Below are positions 1 through 14,800 of a stretch of 64,000 nucleotides of DNA, piece by piece. The notes beneath the pieces were generated by a model. The model was not told where the DNA came from. It worked only from the letters and a program-made list of their open reading frames with translations, and made no database searches. Source of the stretch: Antedon bifida (Eukaryota > Echinodermata > Crinoidea > Comatulida > Antedonidae); NCBI GenBank assembly GCA_963402885.1, contig OY727096.1, positions 26,889,820-26,953,819 on the forward strand, read 5' to 3'. Position 1 is the first letter of the stretch. Each line of letters starts with the position of its first letter. The position numbers and the translations under genes are program-made.

Positions 1-303
1 CATAATATTAAATACGGTTGTACAGTATGTCGACTCCATTGGTTTATGTAAAACTCTCAAAGGCAGTGGCCTAACGTACAGTAAACCTCAGGACCCTGGT
101 TTGTATTCATTTATGTTCAGCGCAAATTCCATAAATCGTTAAAATGACATTTTCACTTTATTACCTCGGTTATTTTGATCAAACATGTATGGAAAGCTTT
201 GACCTAAACTAGGTACAGTACCCATAATCCAACATTCAACACACTACATACATCACATGTTCCTATAGCACCCAACGCGATGTACTGTATTCTTAGATGG
301 CAT

Positions 304-370
304 TGACGAGAACGCAGGGGACGAGAACGCAAGGGACGAGAACGCAGGGGACGAGAACGCAAGAGATGAG
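304..370. repeat. Short tandem repeat, ~15-bp unit
   Basis: Four to five copies of a unit reading GACGAGAACGCAGGG, alternating between GCAGGG and GCAAGG endings and decaying into GATGAGAACACA. The unit is CG-rich against AT-rich flanks. Nothing suggests coding use. Confidence 0.85.
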
Positions 371-1619
371 AACACATACTGTATGGCCGTACACCAAAAT
401 CTCTAATACGGTATAAAGTTATTTACATAGGCTGACAGACAGGGTTACATATTTATTTAATATTACGTAAATTATTAAAGGCTTGCAAAAATTATTACAA
501 ACATAAGAGGGTATTAATTTTTAGAGGAAAATAAAAATATGATGCAATAACAATAATAATAATAATAATTTTAATGCACATTTGGACCATAATTTTCATC
601 TCAAATATGAAAAAATAATTAAGCTAGTGTAATATAACTCACTTGTAGAAAAAGATAATCAATAGTATGATATTTAAGGCCGAGAAATATTTGCCAAGCT
701 CTACTTAAATTGATCACGTAAAAAAAATAATCTAAATTTAAAATTCCAATCATGTCATTAATTTCCTTTTCAAACGACCATATAAAAAAAATTTACTAAA
801 AAGATCCATCGGCTTTCAGAATTCTATTAGCATATGATTAGTTTATTTTATGCCTGCCGTCGAACATTAATTCTCTCCAATGATTTATCGTCAACCAATG
901 ATTTTTGAGTAACCAGGTAATTCTTTCCGAATCATTGATCTCATGGTTTTCTACGCTTTTCACACTGTTGTACATCTATATTATTTGTACATTCATTGTA
1001 CGTCGTAATTTTCTTAAAAGCATGTTGTGTACGTGGTTCGATACAACTGGTTATTGAGTAGTAACATGTCAATTTTATATTGTATGCGACCATCAACCTA
1101 TTAAAGGTATATGATGTGGATGTCTAAATGTGAGGCTACAACGTTCTATTTTATGCGCTATTTTTTCATTACATAACTTTTTTGACATGAAATTGGTTAG
1201 TTCATGACAGTGCACAAGAACATTTTAACAAGACTTTGCATTTTATCTGAAGTACAGAAATGTTATTGATAAATTGATAAAACATTTTTTGTGCTTTTAC
1301 TAAATAAAGTTGTTCATGACATAGTAACGAGCACGTATTGTAAGGTGGAACAATTTTACGTTAAGACCTTGTTGTGGATTTTCTTTAATAATGTACTTTT
1401 TTAAAAGTTGAAATATTTCTATTCAGGGAATATTTGCTATCAACAGAGAACGGAACTGTATGCAATGTTTTTAATGATTATTCTGTTTGTTATTGAAACG
1501 TACGATCATCGTGTATCAACTTGCTCTTCACCCGTAGACTTCACCGATAATTCTCGTGCTGATTGGCCGAGGACATCTTCAAGTGGTCAGACATAGTTAA
1601 GATGAGATTACATTGGATC

Positions 1620-2475
1620 TAGTAATGAAAGTGATTAGGGTTTCGAGTATTATCACTGTTATGGCAAATGTAATTAAATGTGTGTGCAGGAGACACTGTT
1701 TTGTCATCTTGCCTTTTGTAGGCTATTAGGGATATTGTACAATACATTATGACTACAGTATTCTAAGAGTGCACTACATATAGAACAATGTATCTAGCAT
1801 ACTGATCATTTACTTCACCTGTCTTGCAGTGTAAAAGTGATTAGGGTTTAATACAACAAGATGATTACAGAATGTTTGCAATAACAATATTGTTTCCATA
1901 TTCTGATTGCCTTGTTTAGGCTGTTTCAAGTTACATTATTTTACTGAGAGGAATTTGTCAGAGAGGACACTGCATACAGTTTTGCTATCATTTATAGTAC
2001 ATGATATGAGTATACAGCAAGTTCATGTACAGTATGTTTAGATACTGTTTTCCCCGTATTCTCTGTGTCTTGCTTTTGGATTGGCGATAACAGTTTTTAC
2101 TGAGGAATTTGTCGAGTGAAGACACTGCATACAGTACAGTACATTGTTTATACCATATGAAAGTGATAAATAGGGTTCAGCAAGAAAAATTACCTTGAAA
2201 TACAATTTTTTTCCATATTCTCAGTGTCTTAGGCTGTTGAAATGAAAGTTACCATTATTTTCTGAGAAGAATTTGTCAGAGAGATATAACACTGTAAGAA
2301 CAGTATTGCATCAGGTATTGAAGAAAGTGATAATACATCACCAAGTTCATTAAATGTGTGCGTTACAATAGATACAATTTTTTCCATATATTCTCAGTGC
2401 CTTATTAGGCTGTTGGCGATACAAGTAACCATCGTACTGAGAGGAATTTGTCGGAGATGACACTGCGTTTTAATA
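1620..2475. repeat. Diverged tandem repeat, ~160-bp unit
   Basis: Four or more degenerate copies share, in order, a block like GTGATTAGGGTTT, a block near CAGTGTCTTAGGCTGTT, and a block like GAGAGGAATTTGTCAGAGAG followed by ACACTGCATACAG. The GGAATTTGTC block recurs near 1950, 2105, 2270 and 2440, a spacing of about 155-170 bp. Copies differ by many substitutions and small indels, so the array is old. The short open frame starting at 2448 lies in the last copy and is not supported as a gene. Confidence 0.75.
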
Positions 2476-3869
2476 ATCTACTGTTATCGGTCGGCCTTGA
2501 GCCCTTTATTTTACGAATGAGCCATAATCTAAAAATCGCAAAGGGCAAAGTGCGCCAGCCTTTGTGGCAAATACATGGGGTAAGAGAAACATTTAATTTT
2601 TTCCCTTTTTTTTTATTATTAAAACAGTAGATTTTAGCTTGTTTTGTAGTGATGTTGAGTATTTCTATATTGTTGGTTTAAGATATTCTGTAGCATAGAG
2701 GTATTATACTTTGACTAGAGAGTCAACTCTGTTCTAACTCAATTAAAAGACATTTATTACGTCCAAGGGAAATATAAAACACATGGGTTCAAAATATTAT
2801 TCATTTCATTGCCATTAACACTACAGTATTATTATCAGTAACTGTATTGTATATTTTGATGCTGTTGCCTCTAGTTGAAGACATACCTCTATGTTCTCTA
2901 GTGATTTTTTTTTATAAGTTGTGATGAATTCCTCTGTAATAGTTTTCTTTTCAGAATACAATCTTTTTTTATTATGTCATTGATTTTATTATATGGTATA
3001 TCATTTCTGTATTGATTTCTGATTAAAATAAATAATGAAAATTGAGTTTTTATAATAAAATTGTGCTTAGTATGTATGTCATTGATTTAAGTAGTTACTT
3101 CCTTCAAAACGTCTCAATTGCAATTTTTGGATTTTAATGTAAACATTTCATAACAGCAATAATGCGTTTACGTTTTGCGGGTAAGGCATTTGTCAGATGT
3201 GTATGTTTAAAAAACAGCAACATCCACCATTGTAAACAGGGCCTCGAAGTTGCAAGTGAGTGCTGCGGGAAAGACATAAAAGGCCTCAAACAGAATTTAT
3301 TTAAGCCTTCAGTGTGAACAGGGCCTTAAAAACACAAGTCTGCTTTATTTGCCCAAGTATATGGTTTAGCAACTCGTACCCTCATTAATTATGCTTATGA
3401 TTACACCAATTAACAACAGCAGTTGATACTATATGCACTAGAGGCATTCTGTAATTGAGTATGAAAGATAGTTTTCATATTTCATTGGACAGTTGTGAGA
3501 TTTTATAATTGTGTGTACACTATGTGACAACTGGTAACACTACAGAGGTGTTAATGCCTGCAATTGGAATTGAGTTGACCTGTTTTTCATGGCTGCGAGA
3601 TCTAATTATTCAAGTATAAACTGGTTGTTTTGTTTTAATGTAGTTATGTGTGCAATGTTGTGTTAACTGTATATTGTCTGTAGTAGTAATAATAGCAAAT
3701 TCCTCCAGGCTGTAAAGGTTAATCTAGGATATGACATTAGGTAGGGTGAAGTATAGAGAAGGAAAGAGTATATCCAATATCTCCTGTCCCCTTTATCCTC
3801 AGTTCCCTTATAGTAGGTCCTGTTTTTATTGAAAAATCCTGATTTTGGTCGTTAATTATAGATCACGTT

Positions 3870-4060
3870 GCAGCCTAGTCTATTTTGTGCCTACTGTAGC
3901 TTACCTGGATAAACTGACAATAGCCCTTTCTCCTCGAAGAGCGAGATATAACTAAAAAAGTAGACATTTTTATTGAACACCCCTATCCACAAATGGAATA
4001 GTCCATGAACTATGCCCTCAGGTGGAAGCCTCCCCACAAACCACCATCATCATGGGAGGG
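3870..4060. repeat. Dispersed repeat family F, copy 1
   Basis: This ~190-bp block contains TAGCTTACCTGGATAAACTG, then ACACCCCT, then AACTATGCCCT and ACCATCATCAT. The same ordered words recur at about 12865-13048 inside a syntrophin intron. It looks like a fragment of an interspersed element. I saw no terminal inverted repeats or coding capacity. Confidence 0.7.
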
Positions 4061-5843
4061 CGTAGGTAAGCTAGCGGTCATAGACTACCATCCAACACCA
4101 CTTTTGGTTTGTGCAATTTTGACTCAAAAATAAAACCAGTTTCTCATTCAGAAATCTTCTGAGCTTAAGTCAAATTGAAACCGAAAACGGGTTGCATCTA
4201 AACTTGTTCCACACAAACCGGTTTTGAAGACCAAGTCCAGATCAATTGGAGTTTTTAGAACAGCATTTAAGTTTTGTTAACTCTGTTTTTTTCCATTTTA
4301 AACTTTCATTTTCACAAATATTTTTGTACAGAAGGCATATTGCTAATTAATTCTCCAGATAATAATAAAATAATAATAATATTGTTGAACATTTATAAAG
4401 CATTTTTACCGGAGTCTCATAGTGCAACATGACAAGAATAACTATTGAAATAGGTGAGTTTTCAGGAGATGAAATCTCCTAACTTCTCAATTCTCAAAAA
4501 ACCTGTTTTTTAAAGAAACGATAAAATTACACAACAGATGGTAAGATAGGTTTAACATTGACTAAATTACAGCTTCAGTATATAGCTGTGATTTTATCCA
4601 AGATACTTAAAATAAATCCACTAGGCTACTAGGAATTAAGGATTTAAAAGTAAAATAAATCATGCATGAAATTTCTATCCCCAGAATTATAAATAGATAC
4701 AAAAAATATTGTTCAAAACTAAAGCTGAACTCGTCAACTGATTTTGACTTGTTTCTTTAAAATCCATGTACAAAACAAATGTTCAACCATATATTATTTC
4801 AGATAAGCTTTTGAATAATACTAAGCTTTGAGGTCGTAAAATTTCATTAGAAATAAACATGGCATGTGGGTTAATAAAACTCTTTTATTGTAGTCATAGT
4901 TGAGAAATTATGAAGAAAGACAACACATGTTGTATCCATTTAAGTGCTCAAGTTTAGTTGTTGAGGCAATAGGCTTAAACAGATATGCACACTACAGTAC
5001 ATCGTTAAAACTGCATTCACACTGTTTCGCGGAACTGAAGATGGAGCCTATTCTTTATACCATTTTCCATCGACATTTGACAAAACAGCGTCAGTCTTAA
5101 TAATTCTATTATTTATTAAATAGTGTTAAGCTTGGTTCCCACTTACACAAAAGCAAGAATAATTACTTAACTCAAATTGTGCTTAAGTCCTTTTGTTGTG
5201 TCCTAATGTGAACCTAAAAACTCTAAACTACTGAAATTTGTATTAAAGCTCCCATGGTTGAAATTATGCTAAACTGGAGGTGGGCTGGGACACTTGTCTA
5301 AATTTTGGACCTTCCATTCCAACAAGCACCCACCCAAGAAACCCAAGTGCTTTTTTTGACACCCTGCAGTAGCTACTGTGCCCATAGGTTCTTAATTGAT
5401 GTGTTTAAAACACTGGAAACTCGCGAATTGGAGAAAAAAAAATTCTTGACATTGTACACTAATCCTTCAGTTGAGTAACCATTTAATCAAGCGCAACATG
5501 CATAATTATTTTACTTCAATTAATCAAATTGTCACATTAATAATTGCATTAACCTAAAAATTAATCTGAAATCTATAACAAATCTTTGAATTTGAATAAT
5601 CTTAGCTTATAGCATCGTATGCGAAAGCTTAAATTTGGTAAAGTCAATATTCCTGACACTGAATATACTGAAATATGATATCAACAGTTATAAATAATTT
5701 AATGAATGAATGGAGAAAGCATTCTCTGCTATTAATACACTTTGATTTTTGTGTTGGATGGGATATGTGTAGTTGCATTTGTACATTTAGTAGTTAAGGT
5801 GGTAAGTTGAGTTGAGATAGTAGATGTACTGACCCCATTCATC

Positions 5844-8800
5844 ATGATTCGAACAATTGATAAGGTGAGCTACCAACCGTAGACAACCGTTAAATAACTA
5901 TTACCCATGTTTCTTTGTTTTACTGGTTTGTTGTGTCAGTCGCGACATTCTGGAGACGATCATTGATTAGGCTGTAATACTAGAATTTACAAGATCTTAG
6001 TAGAATTTTAATTTAGTTGCATATCGTAATATGATATAATCGATGTATATTTTTATTTCATTTTTGCCTTATAAATAATTTCTTCTCTACTCTACAGCTT
6101 AAGTGTTTGGGACATAAAATTATCTAAAATAGAGTGTTACAGTAGGGAGGGGGAAGTCAGGGACCTTCAGTGCAGTACTGTAGTTTCAATGTTAAATTTA
6201 CACAGTTGTAAATTAATCCATTAATTTTAGCAAATAGTACAATTATGCAAAAAATGAACATTTGGTGTCTTTAAATCCAGTGGTTTTCCAAGAATACAAA
6301 TTGATCTAACTTTTAATTTACAGAAACAAAAATGTTTCGCGAGATGTATTAAAAGAGAGATTCATTCTCTTTCGACTGATTTGTTTTTTTAACATTCTCC
6401 TCTCCATTTGATCTTTAAAGACATTATTTTTCTTTTGACAGGTTAAGACAGGATTATTAAATTTGGTGAGTTCAACCAAGGCCAACGAGTTGGTTCAAGT
6501 CCAGTTGTCCATTGAGACTCTGACCGTCCAAAGAGAAGAACTCCTCTATGTTGACGCAGTCAAACGTCTTGTGAGTGAAATTTTGTTTGATTTTTTTTCA
6601 AATTAACACCTTAAAAATAATCTTATACAGGATTTTTTTGCAAAAAGTACAATAAACGTGGCCAAAAGAGTATCCTTAAACTGGTGTATTTGATATTTAC
6701 AAAATACTATAAAGAAACTAAAGATTTAACATGAATTCATATCATCAGCTGTAATTGGTATATTGGAATCAATATAATTAATTGTTCTTTTAGGCAAATG
6801 GTTCAGATTTGGATTCCACTAGGGTGAGTATTTTGTGAATTCCAAGGATACAAAGCAATGATAGCATCCAAAACTACAACACATAATATCGGGGCAGCAC
6901 TTGGGTGCACGTTCCCTCCTTTATTACTCAGAAATGATAGGACTATAATTCATTTTTTGCAAACCATATTGAAATAAAACCTCTTTAAGATTACAGTAGC
7001 TTTAATTAGTTTAGGCAACTTTGTACTATTTTTATTATCATTTAAAAATTGGTTTGTTAAATAAATGTTTTAATTCATTTGTTACATCAAAGAAACCTTT
7101 ACAATCATGAAATTGAACTTTAATTTTTTTTAGAAGAAAATGTTAAAACATGAATTTCTATGCCAACAAAATCTATGATTTATATCCTATGATCTTTGCT
7201 AAGAAGAATAAATTACTTTATATGTTGCAGTAGTACATAATTCTAAGTATTTATCCACTCTACATTCCTAAGAGAGCATGATTGTCAACATTTTTTTAGG
7301 AAACAGTATAAATCTTTCTACTCAATTATGTATTTACTTTCTCTCTCAATTTGAAAGTGCGATATAAAATTGATGACTTTAAATACATCAAGAAGCAATA
7401 AATGTTTTATTTATAAACAGTTTTATAGAACTAGTGATAATTTATAGAACTAGTGATAATTTATATTTTATTCATGCGTTATACTCACACATTTTTCAGA
7501 CATTCAATACATTCTAAAAGACATGCACTCTGAAGATTTCTACTGCGAACACTCCAGTAAAAGACCTCTCAAATTAATAAGACACTTCCAATCAAAGACC
7601 TCTCAAATTAATAAGACACTTCCAATTAAAGATCTCTCAAATTAATAAGACACTTCCAATCAAAGACCTCTCCAATTAAATAAGCTTCCAATCAAAGACC
7701 TCTCCAATTAAATAAGCTTCCAATCAAAGACCTCTCCAATTAATAAGACACTTCCAATTAAAGATCTCTCAAATTAATAAGACACTTCCAATCAAAGACC
7801 TCTCCAATTAAATAAGCTTCCAATCAAAGACCTCTCCAATTAAATAAGCTTCCAATCAAAGACCTCTCCAATTAAATAAGCTTCCAATCAAAGACCTCTC
7901 TATAAGACACTTTCAATTAAAGACCTCTCCAATTAAATAAGCTTCCAATCAAAGACCTCTCCAATTAAATAAGCTTCCAATTAAAGACCTCTCCAATTAA
8001 ATAAGCTTCCAATCAAAGACCTCTCTATAAGACACTTCCAATTAAAGACCTCTCCAATTAAATAAGCTTCCAATTAAAGACTTCTCCAATTAAATAAGCT
8101 TCCAATTAAAGACCTCTCCAATTAAATAAGCTTCCAATCAAAGACCTCTCTATAAGACACTTCCAATCAAAGACCTCTCCAATTAAATAAGCTTCCAATT
8201 AAAGACCTCTCTATAAGACACTTCCAATCAAAGACCTCTCCAATTAAATAAGCTTCCAATTAAAGACCTCTCCAATTAAATAAGCTTCCAATCAAAGACC
8301 TCTCTATAAGACACTTCCAATTAAAGACCTCTCCAATTAAATAAGCTTCCAATTAAAGACTTCTCCAATTAAATAAGCTTCCAATTAAAGACCTCTCCAA
8401 TTAAATAAGCTTCCAATCAAAGACCTCTCTATAAGACACTTCCAATCAAAGACCTCTCCAATTAAATAAGCTTCCAATTAAAGACCTCTCTATAAGACAC
8501 TTCCAATCAAAGACCTCTCCAATTAAATAAGCTTCCAATTAAAGACCTCTCCAATTAAATAAGCTTCCAATCAAAGACCTCTCCAATTAAATAAGCTTCC
8601 AATTAAAGACTTCTCCAATTAAATAAGCTTCCAATTAAAGACCTCTCCAATTAAATAAGCTTCCAATTAAAGACCTCTCTATAAGACACTTCCAATCAAA
8701 GACCTCTCCAATTAAATAAGCTTCCAATTAAAGACCTCTCTATAAGACACTTCCAATCAAAGACCTCTCCAATTAAATAAGCTTCCAATTAAAGACCTCT

Positions 8801-11800
8801 CTTAAGACACTTCCAATCAAAGACCTCTCCAATTAAATAAGCTTCCAATTAAAGACCTCTCCAATTAAATAAGCTTCCAATTAAAGACCTCTCTTAAGAC
8901 ACTTCCAATCAAAGACCTCTCCAATTAAATAAGCTTCCAATTAAAGACCTCTCTATAAGACACTTCCAATTAAAGACCTCTCTATAAGACACTTCCAATT
9001 AAAGACCTCTCCAATTAAATAAGCTTCCAAAAAAAAACTTACCATTAAAAACTGTTCAGTTTTTAGAGACCTCATTTTTTGCTCATATGAACTGTATTTA
9101 TTTACGGTGTTTCCAAATCAGATGACCAATCAATGATTCATTTTAGAAAATTAAATATACATACATATATTATTATTATTATTATTATTATTTGATCTCA
9201 ATATTGTAATATTTATTTTTGTAGTTTAATTATTTTTATAATGTTTTTCTTTTTCTTTAAAGGAACGGACAGTTGTTGTTAAAAGACAGAAAGTTGGTGG
9301 TCTTGGACTAAGCATTAAGGTAGGTTTGAAATAAAAAAAAATTTAAAACTTTTCTAGGTCTATTTTAAAAGAGGGAATATTCCGTTCCGTTCCGAATTCT
9401 TGGGGTAATATTAAATTTGCAAACAAAACATATTTTCCAAAACTCAATATTGTAAGGTTCCAGTGATCCTAAAGATTTCCAGAGATCTTAAAGATTTCCA
9501 GAGACTCCAGAGAAATGTCTAGATGTCAGAACTATAAGCATGTACCTAATGGATTCGCAGAGATATGGTTGAAACTCAAAATGGACCCGAACACTTGGAT
9601 TAACCCCCTAGTTCTGAAAGATGCAATGAATTCTGTAACTGCAAACATGACCTTCTTATCCAAGAAGATGTGATAACATTGATACATTGCTATCTGAAAT
9701 ATACCTGTTAGAAAGCATCAGTATAAATGAAAAATAAACAAGGAAAGATTTGCAACAAATTAGAGGCGAAATGCAATATGTTTGGGGTATATTAAACTTG
9801 AGTGTATTAGCGGTCAAATTGCCTGTAGTCTGAAAACCTAGATGTTGCCGGTATGATGTTGATGAAGATATAACTGTTTATTAAATCTTCCGGGAATAAG
9901 GCTGGGATGAATATCAGTCAAGGAGGAATTTGAAAATATAACATGTTTTCTTGCATTTCATGCATATTTTCATTTTTCTATACTTTATTCAATTTATTAA
10001 AGTGAGAATTTCATTTTATTTTAAACTGTTAAACTATCTCACAACAGGATACCACCCTAGTGCTGCCTACGAAGTTTAGGTGCCTGGAAATTCTGGTTTT
10101 GAGAATCTCAGTATATTGAATAGATTGTGTTGTTTGTAGAATACAGTACATTCAATTTATTAAAGTGATAATTTATATTTTATTTTAAGGAACAGTAAAC
10201 TATCTCAGGTTTGTTTGAGTTTACGTGCATGGAAAGTCTAAAGCTCTGTCTACACAATAAAACTATAGTTTGACAGAACAAGTCTGATGTGCCCAAATAT
10301 GGTAGTGATATGACATCACTATATCCATATATGGGCGCATCACATTTTTTTGTCACATTAAATTTGATAGTGTAGACAGAGATTAATTCTGATTCTCTTT
10401 TTGTTATTAACATATTTATGTTTAATAATTGTTTATAATAAAACTATGTCATTGTTCCAAATTTGAAATTGTATACATTTTTTTTTTGTCTTTATAGGGA
10501 GGCTCGGAGCACAATATTCCAATTTTAGTTTCCAGGATATTCAAAGGGCAAGCAGGTATGTTTTCTTTGATATGTCAAAGGTCAGCTATAGTTTAGTTCA
10601 TCCTGTAAGTGGCTGGTTTCATGCGATGATTACAATTTTAAAAAACCGCAGTATTCTGTACATTTTTATCTATAGAAAAGGCTTGGGTCCTTTTATTAAT
10701 AATTGACCAGTTTATAGAATATGATGAAACACCATCAATATCAGGCAATCCGAAAATATCAAAACAACAAGAGCAATACCATTATAGTAATACCGGGATT
10801 GTAATGAAATGAATATTGTATTGCGCAACCTATACATGTAATCCATAGATTACTATTTCATTTTAAACTTAATTCTGTTTTTCTGTTGTTCGTCCACAGC
10901 GGATTGCAGTGGTAACCTATATGTTGGTGATGCTATCCTCAAGGTATGCCTATGGCTGTTTCTCTTACCTACTTTTGCTATTAAAATGAATTTGTTGACT
11001 ACAATGTTGATTTAAATGTACTAGTACAGTGAAATATAAGTATGTATTTTGAATCATTGAAAATTGTAGATGACAATTCAACATGTTTGTTTTATTTGTT
11101 GTTTTTTTTTCTACCTTTGTGAAATTGAAATTAGAAGAATGTTTTTGTTGTACTGCTTCTCTCCTACTATTCGGTTTTAATGTGCATTATTAAACCCTAA
11201 CATCTACTTGTATTAATGTAGCTCCTAAAAATAATGTTTCATAATAACCACAATCTGGATGTTATATATTATCAAACACACACATAGTAATATCTGTTTA
11301 ATAGCCAGCAATGCTTATTTATAAGTATTTAAATAATTAAAATGAATAGCTAAATTAAATGAAGTTCAATGAAATACACTGCATGTACAAGAATTCATGT
11401 ATGCAGGTGACTAGGGTAAAGGTTATTGAAAAATTAAATTTTAAATTATGAAAATATATCATAATGTATTATTAATAGAAAATATCTCAATTGTTTTTAC
11501 AGGTAAATGGAATAAGCATTGAGAATAACACACACGACGATGCTGTAAGTAGTAGATTTATTTATATTTTCTTTTACATTTAAGTAATGGAAAATCATAT
11601 ACAAAATTGAACGGCATCTTATGTTCATGTGAAATGGAACATGTGTGAATGTGGTTTCATACCCAAAAAAATTAGAGAAAAGGATGTCACTGAAAATATT
11701 ACGCATTATAAAAAAATTTTTGTTTTAATAATTTATATCACTTTTTCGGCGATAGGATTTTAGAAATGTGTAGAGACATGATTATGATACATTTTATGTT

Positions 11801-14800
11801 CTTTCTTTTATTTATTTTATAGGTTACAGCTTTAAAAAATGCTGGTGCAGAAGTCGTCCTGACTGTCCGACATTTCAGAGCGGCAACGCCTTATCTACGT
11901 CAAGGAGGTGAGCATTTGATTACTTTACTCATTACTTTTAAGCCTAGCATTTTCACCCATCACAAATGATGCTTGGCAAATTGGTCTCCCTGTAAAAGAG
12001 CTATTCCTTGTGATTCGTCAAATCACTTGTTTAGTCCAGATGCATTGCTAGTCCATGCTTTGTTATACTTTTCCATAGTGTGTCATTCTACTATTCCCAT
12101 GGTCCCCTCTCCTTATAATGGGTACCAGGAGGTTGTGTAATTTTGTTTATCATGTTAATTCTATTTTTTTCTCTAGTGAAAAAACCACCTGATATAGAGG
12201 AGGAAGATGAGAGGATTGGTCAGTCTAATGGAGATCCAAATTGGCAGGTAATAAACAGTAGTGGCACACTGGTGCAAACCATGACTTGCTTTGCAAGGTT
12301 TTTGGTCCAAACCATAATTCTCTCACTGCACCAGGAACTTTCTCACAGCCAAAAGCAGCAATACAACATGGTTTAAAAAGTGTGTTTCCCATGTCATTGG
12401 CAAGTCAGTTGACCGAACAACGTGTGCATAAGTGTGGTCATCTTGTATTAGATTCATTTCATGCATTGCCTTTTTAAATATTTTACTGATGGTAGGTAGT
12501 TAACCACATCTTGCATATTCCTACTCAAACTCCAATTTTGCACACTGAAACTACAGCAGCACCTTTTTACTGTTCATTACAGACCAGGCCACTGTCAGAC
12601 AAGACAAGAGAATCCCCTCCAAAGCCTCAGAAGACATGGGTAGATCTATTTTCTATTCCACTGTTTATGGCTCGCTTATCAAGATATCAATTTGGATCTG
12701 ATAGGCTGAGGTAACTTTTGTTTATAAATTTGAGTAGAAATAATTTGCAGAGATTTTCGCCATCTCTATTTGTTTTAAACATGTTTTACAATTACAATAA
12801 AAATGTAGGCCTATGTGGGTCATTTTTCAACGTCTTTATGTATATTTACCACCTGTGCTCTAATCTAGATAGTTGTCTATTTCGTGCGTAGCTTACCTGG
12901 ATAAACCGACAATAGCCCATGCTCTCCAGAGAGAGGGCTTAGATACGAAACAATGCAAGTTCCTAGAACACCCCTGTACCATAATGGACTGGTCAGCAAC
13001 CATGCCCTTATGAGGGAACTTTCCCAACGTACCATCATCATTGTTCATGAAAATGTTGCGACAGTTTTTATTAAAAGCGTCTATTTTCATTTGTAATACA
13101 ATTCACAAACACAACGTATGTTTTTCTCATTGTAGGCCTAATGCATTTGAGCTGTGTTCTATGGATGGCTCAGCCTCTGGTGTGTTTCAATGTGAGGATG
13201 AAAAAGAACTGCAAGACTGGGTCAAAACAATCTCAGCACATATTGCAACTCTAAATGCACAATCAGTAAGACCTATTTTAATTTTCAATTTATCTAGATT
13301 GCAGCTTCAGCTGGCCACAATTCTCTGTGGGTTAATTCCACCAAGTCCCAACCACTGCCTGCCCTGAGCAACTTACCACATTTTGATTAAAAGGTTGAAT
13401 GACTGAATGAGGTAGGAGAAAAGATACTGGCTGGTCTGAGAGGTTGGTGTCGAAAACAGTTCGTGGCAATATACCTTACAGATATCAGTGCAGTGATCAG
13501 GAAACTGAAACACTAGTAAACATTATTTCATATTGTATAAGTTATTATCTTTATAAAACTATTTTCCATTTATTTTTCCTACTATTTTTAGATGAAGATT
13601 TCAAATGATTTGTTAAAGCCACATGATCAAGTAAGTATCATTTTAAATTTTTAATTTATACCATTTACTTTATAAATACATTCTTAAAATAAAAATATTA
13701 TTGTTGAATATTATGTAATTACCCCACTTATGTATGTGTGTTGCTATGCTTAATTTGTTTAGATTCTCCATATGGGATGGGTCAGTGAGCGACAGACGAG
13801 TAATCAACGAAGCGCATGGAATCACAAATACTTAGCTATAAGAGGTTCAGATTTATTAATATTTAATACACCTCCTGTAAGTATAATATACTCTAGCAAT
13901 CATAAATTGTAATAATTTTCATATACTGCAGAAAAATAAAACTTATAATATTAGGAGACTTTATAAAAGCATGGCCAAACCATAGAGGGTGTGCTATAAT
14001 TTGATTAAACCCATCCATAGAGGGCACTATTTACAAAATCTTGGGAATCAGCATCTATATTAGTAAAGAAAGTTAATACATTGGAACATTTTTTCAATTT
14101 GTTAACCAGAATTTTTATAAAGGAGACTTTAAAAAAGCATGGCCAAACCATAGAGGGTGTTCTACAATTTGTTTTAAACACATCCAGACATAGAGGGTGC
14201 TATGTACAACATCTTGTGAATCAGCAGCATCTATAGTATAATCTATATATAATAATAATAATAATCCTCATCTTTATCGTTTCAAATTAATTAATTAAAT
14301 TTCAGTATATCACCGGGCGGTTTAGAATTAATGTTCTTTGCCTGATTTGTGTAATAATAATAATAATAATACATTGGGACATTTTTTTTCCATTTCGTTA
14401 ACCAAAAGTAGATCCTTATATGTATCCATTATCGGGGTGTTTCATTTTTTTTGGTATATCGAATACAATTGTGAAAAACTGCACCTTGATAGGGAGACAG
14501 AAGATAACTATATAAAATATTGTGATATGGAATGCCAGAAATTTGTTGAATTAAAAACGTTGAATATAGAGTTGACATTTTGTTTAGGTTAATACACAAG
14601 AGTGGTTACAACATGAAAGATGTTACAAGCTTTCAGAAATCATGTCCAGAGTTTATAAGGTAAATTTAAAGTCGGCAAAAGTCATGTCCAACATTTTATA
14701 AGTTAAATGTACTTTTCTATAATTTTGAGACTAAAACAATGCCTTTTGAAGTCCTTTGTTCTTCATAGGCGATTTGAAATACAATTGAACATATTAATTA

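Larger units (their letters stand above)
1..5843. other. Non-coding upstream region of the syntrophin gene
   Basis: I found no coding exon I can support here. The short open frames (for example near 1408, 2448 and 4900) lack recognisable domains, splice partners or conserved motifs. The stretch holds a short tandem repeat at about 304-370, a diverged ~160-bp tandem repeat at about 1620-2470, and one copy of a dispersed repeat at about 3870-4060. The promoter and 5' untranslated exons of the syntrophin gene probably lie here, but no TATA box or initiator could be assigned. Confidence 0.6.

Noticed and set aside
7540..9030. CRISPR-like array
   Set aside because: Units are contiguous tandem repeats without unique spacers, and the genome is eukaryotic with introns.
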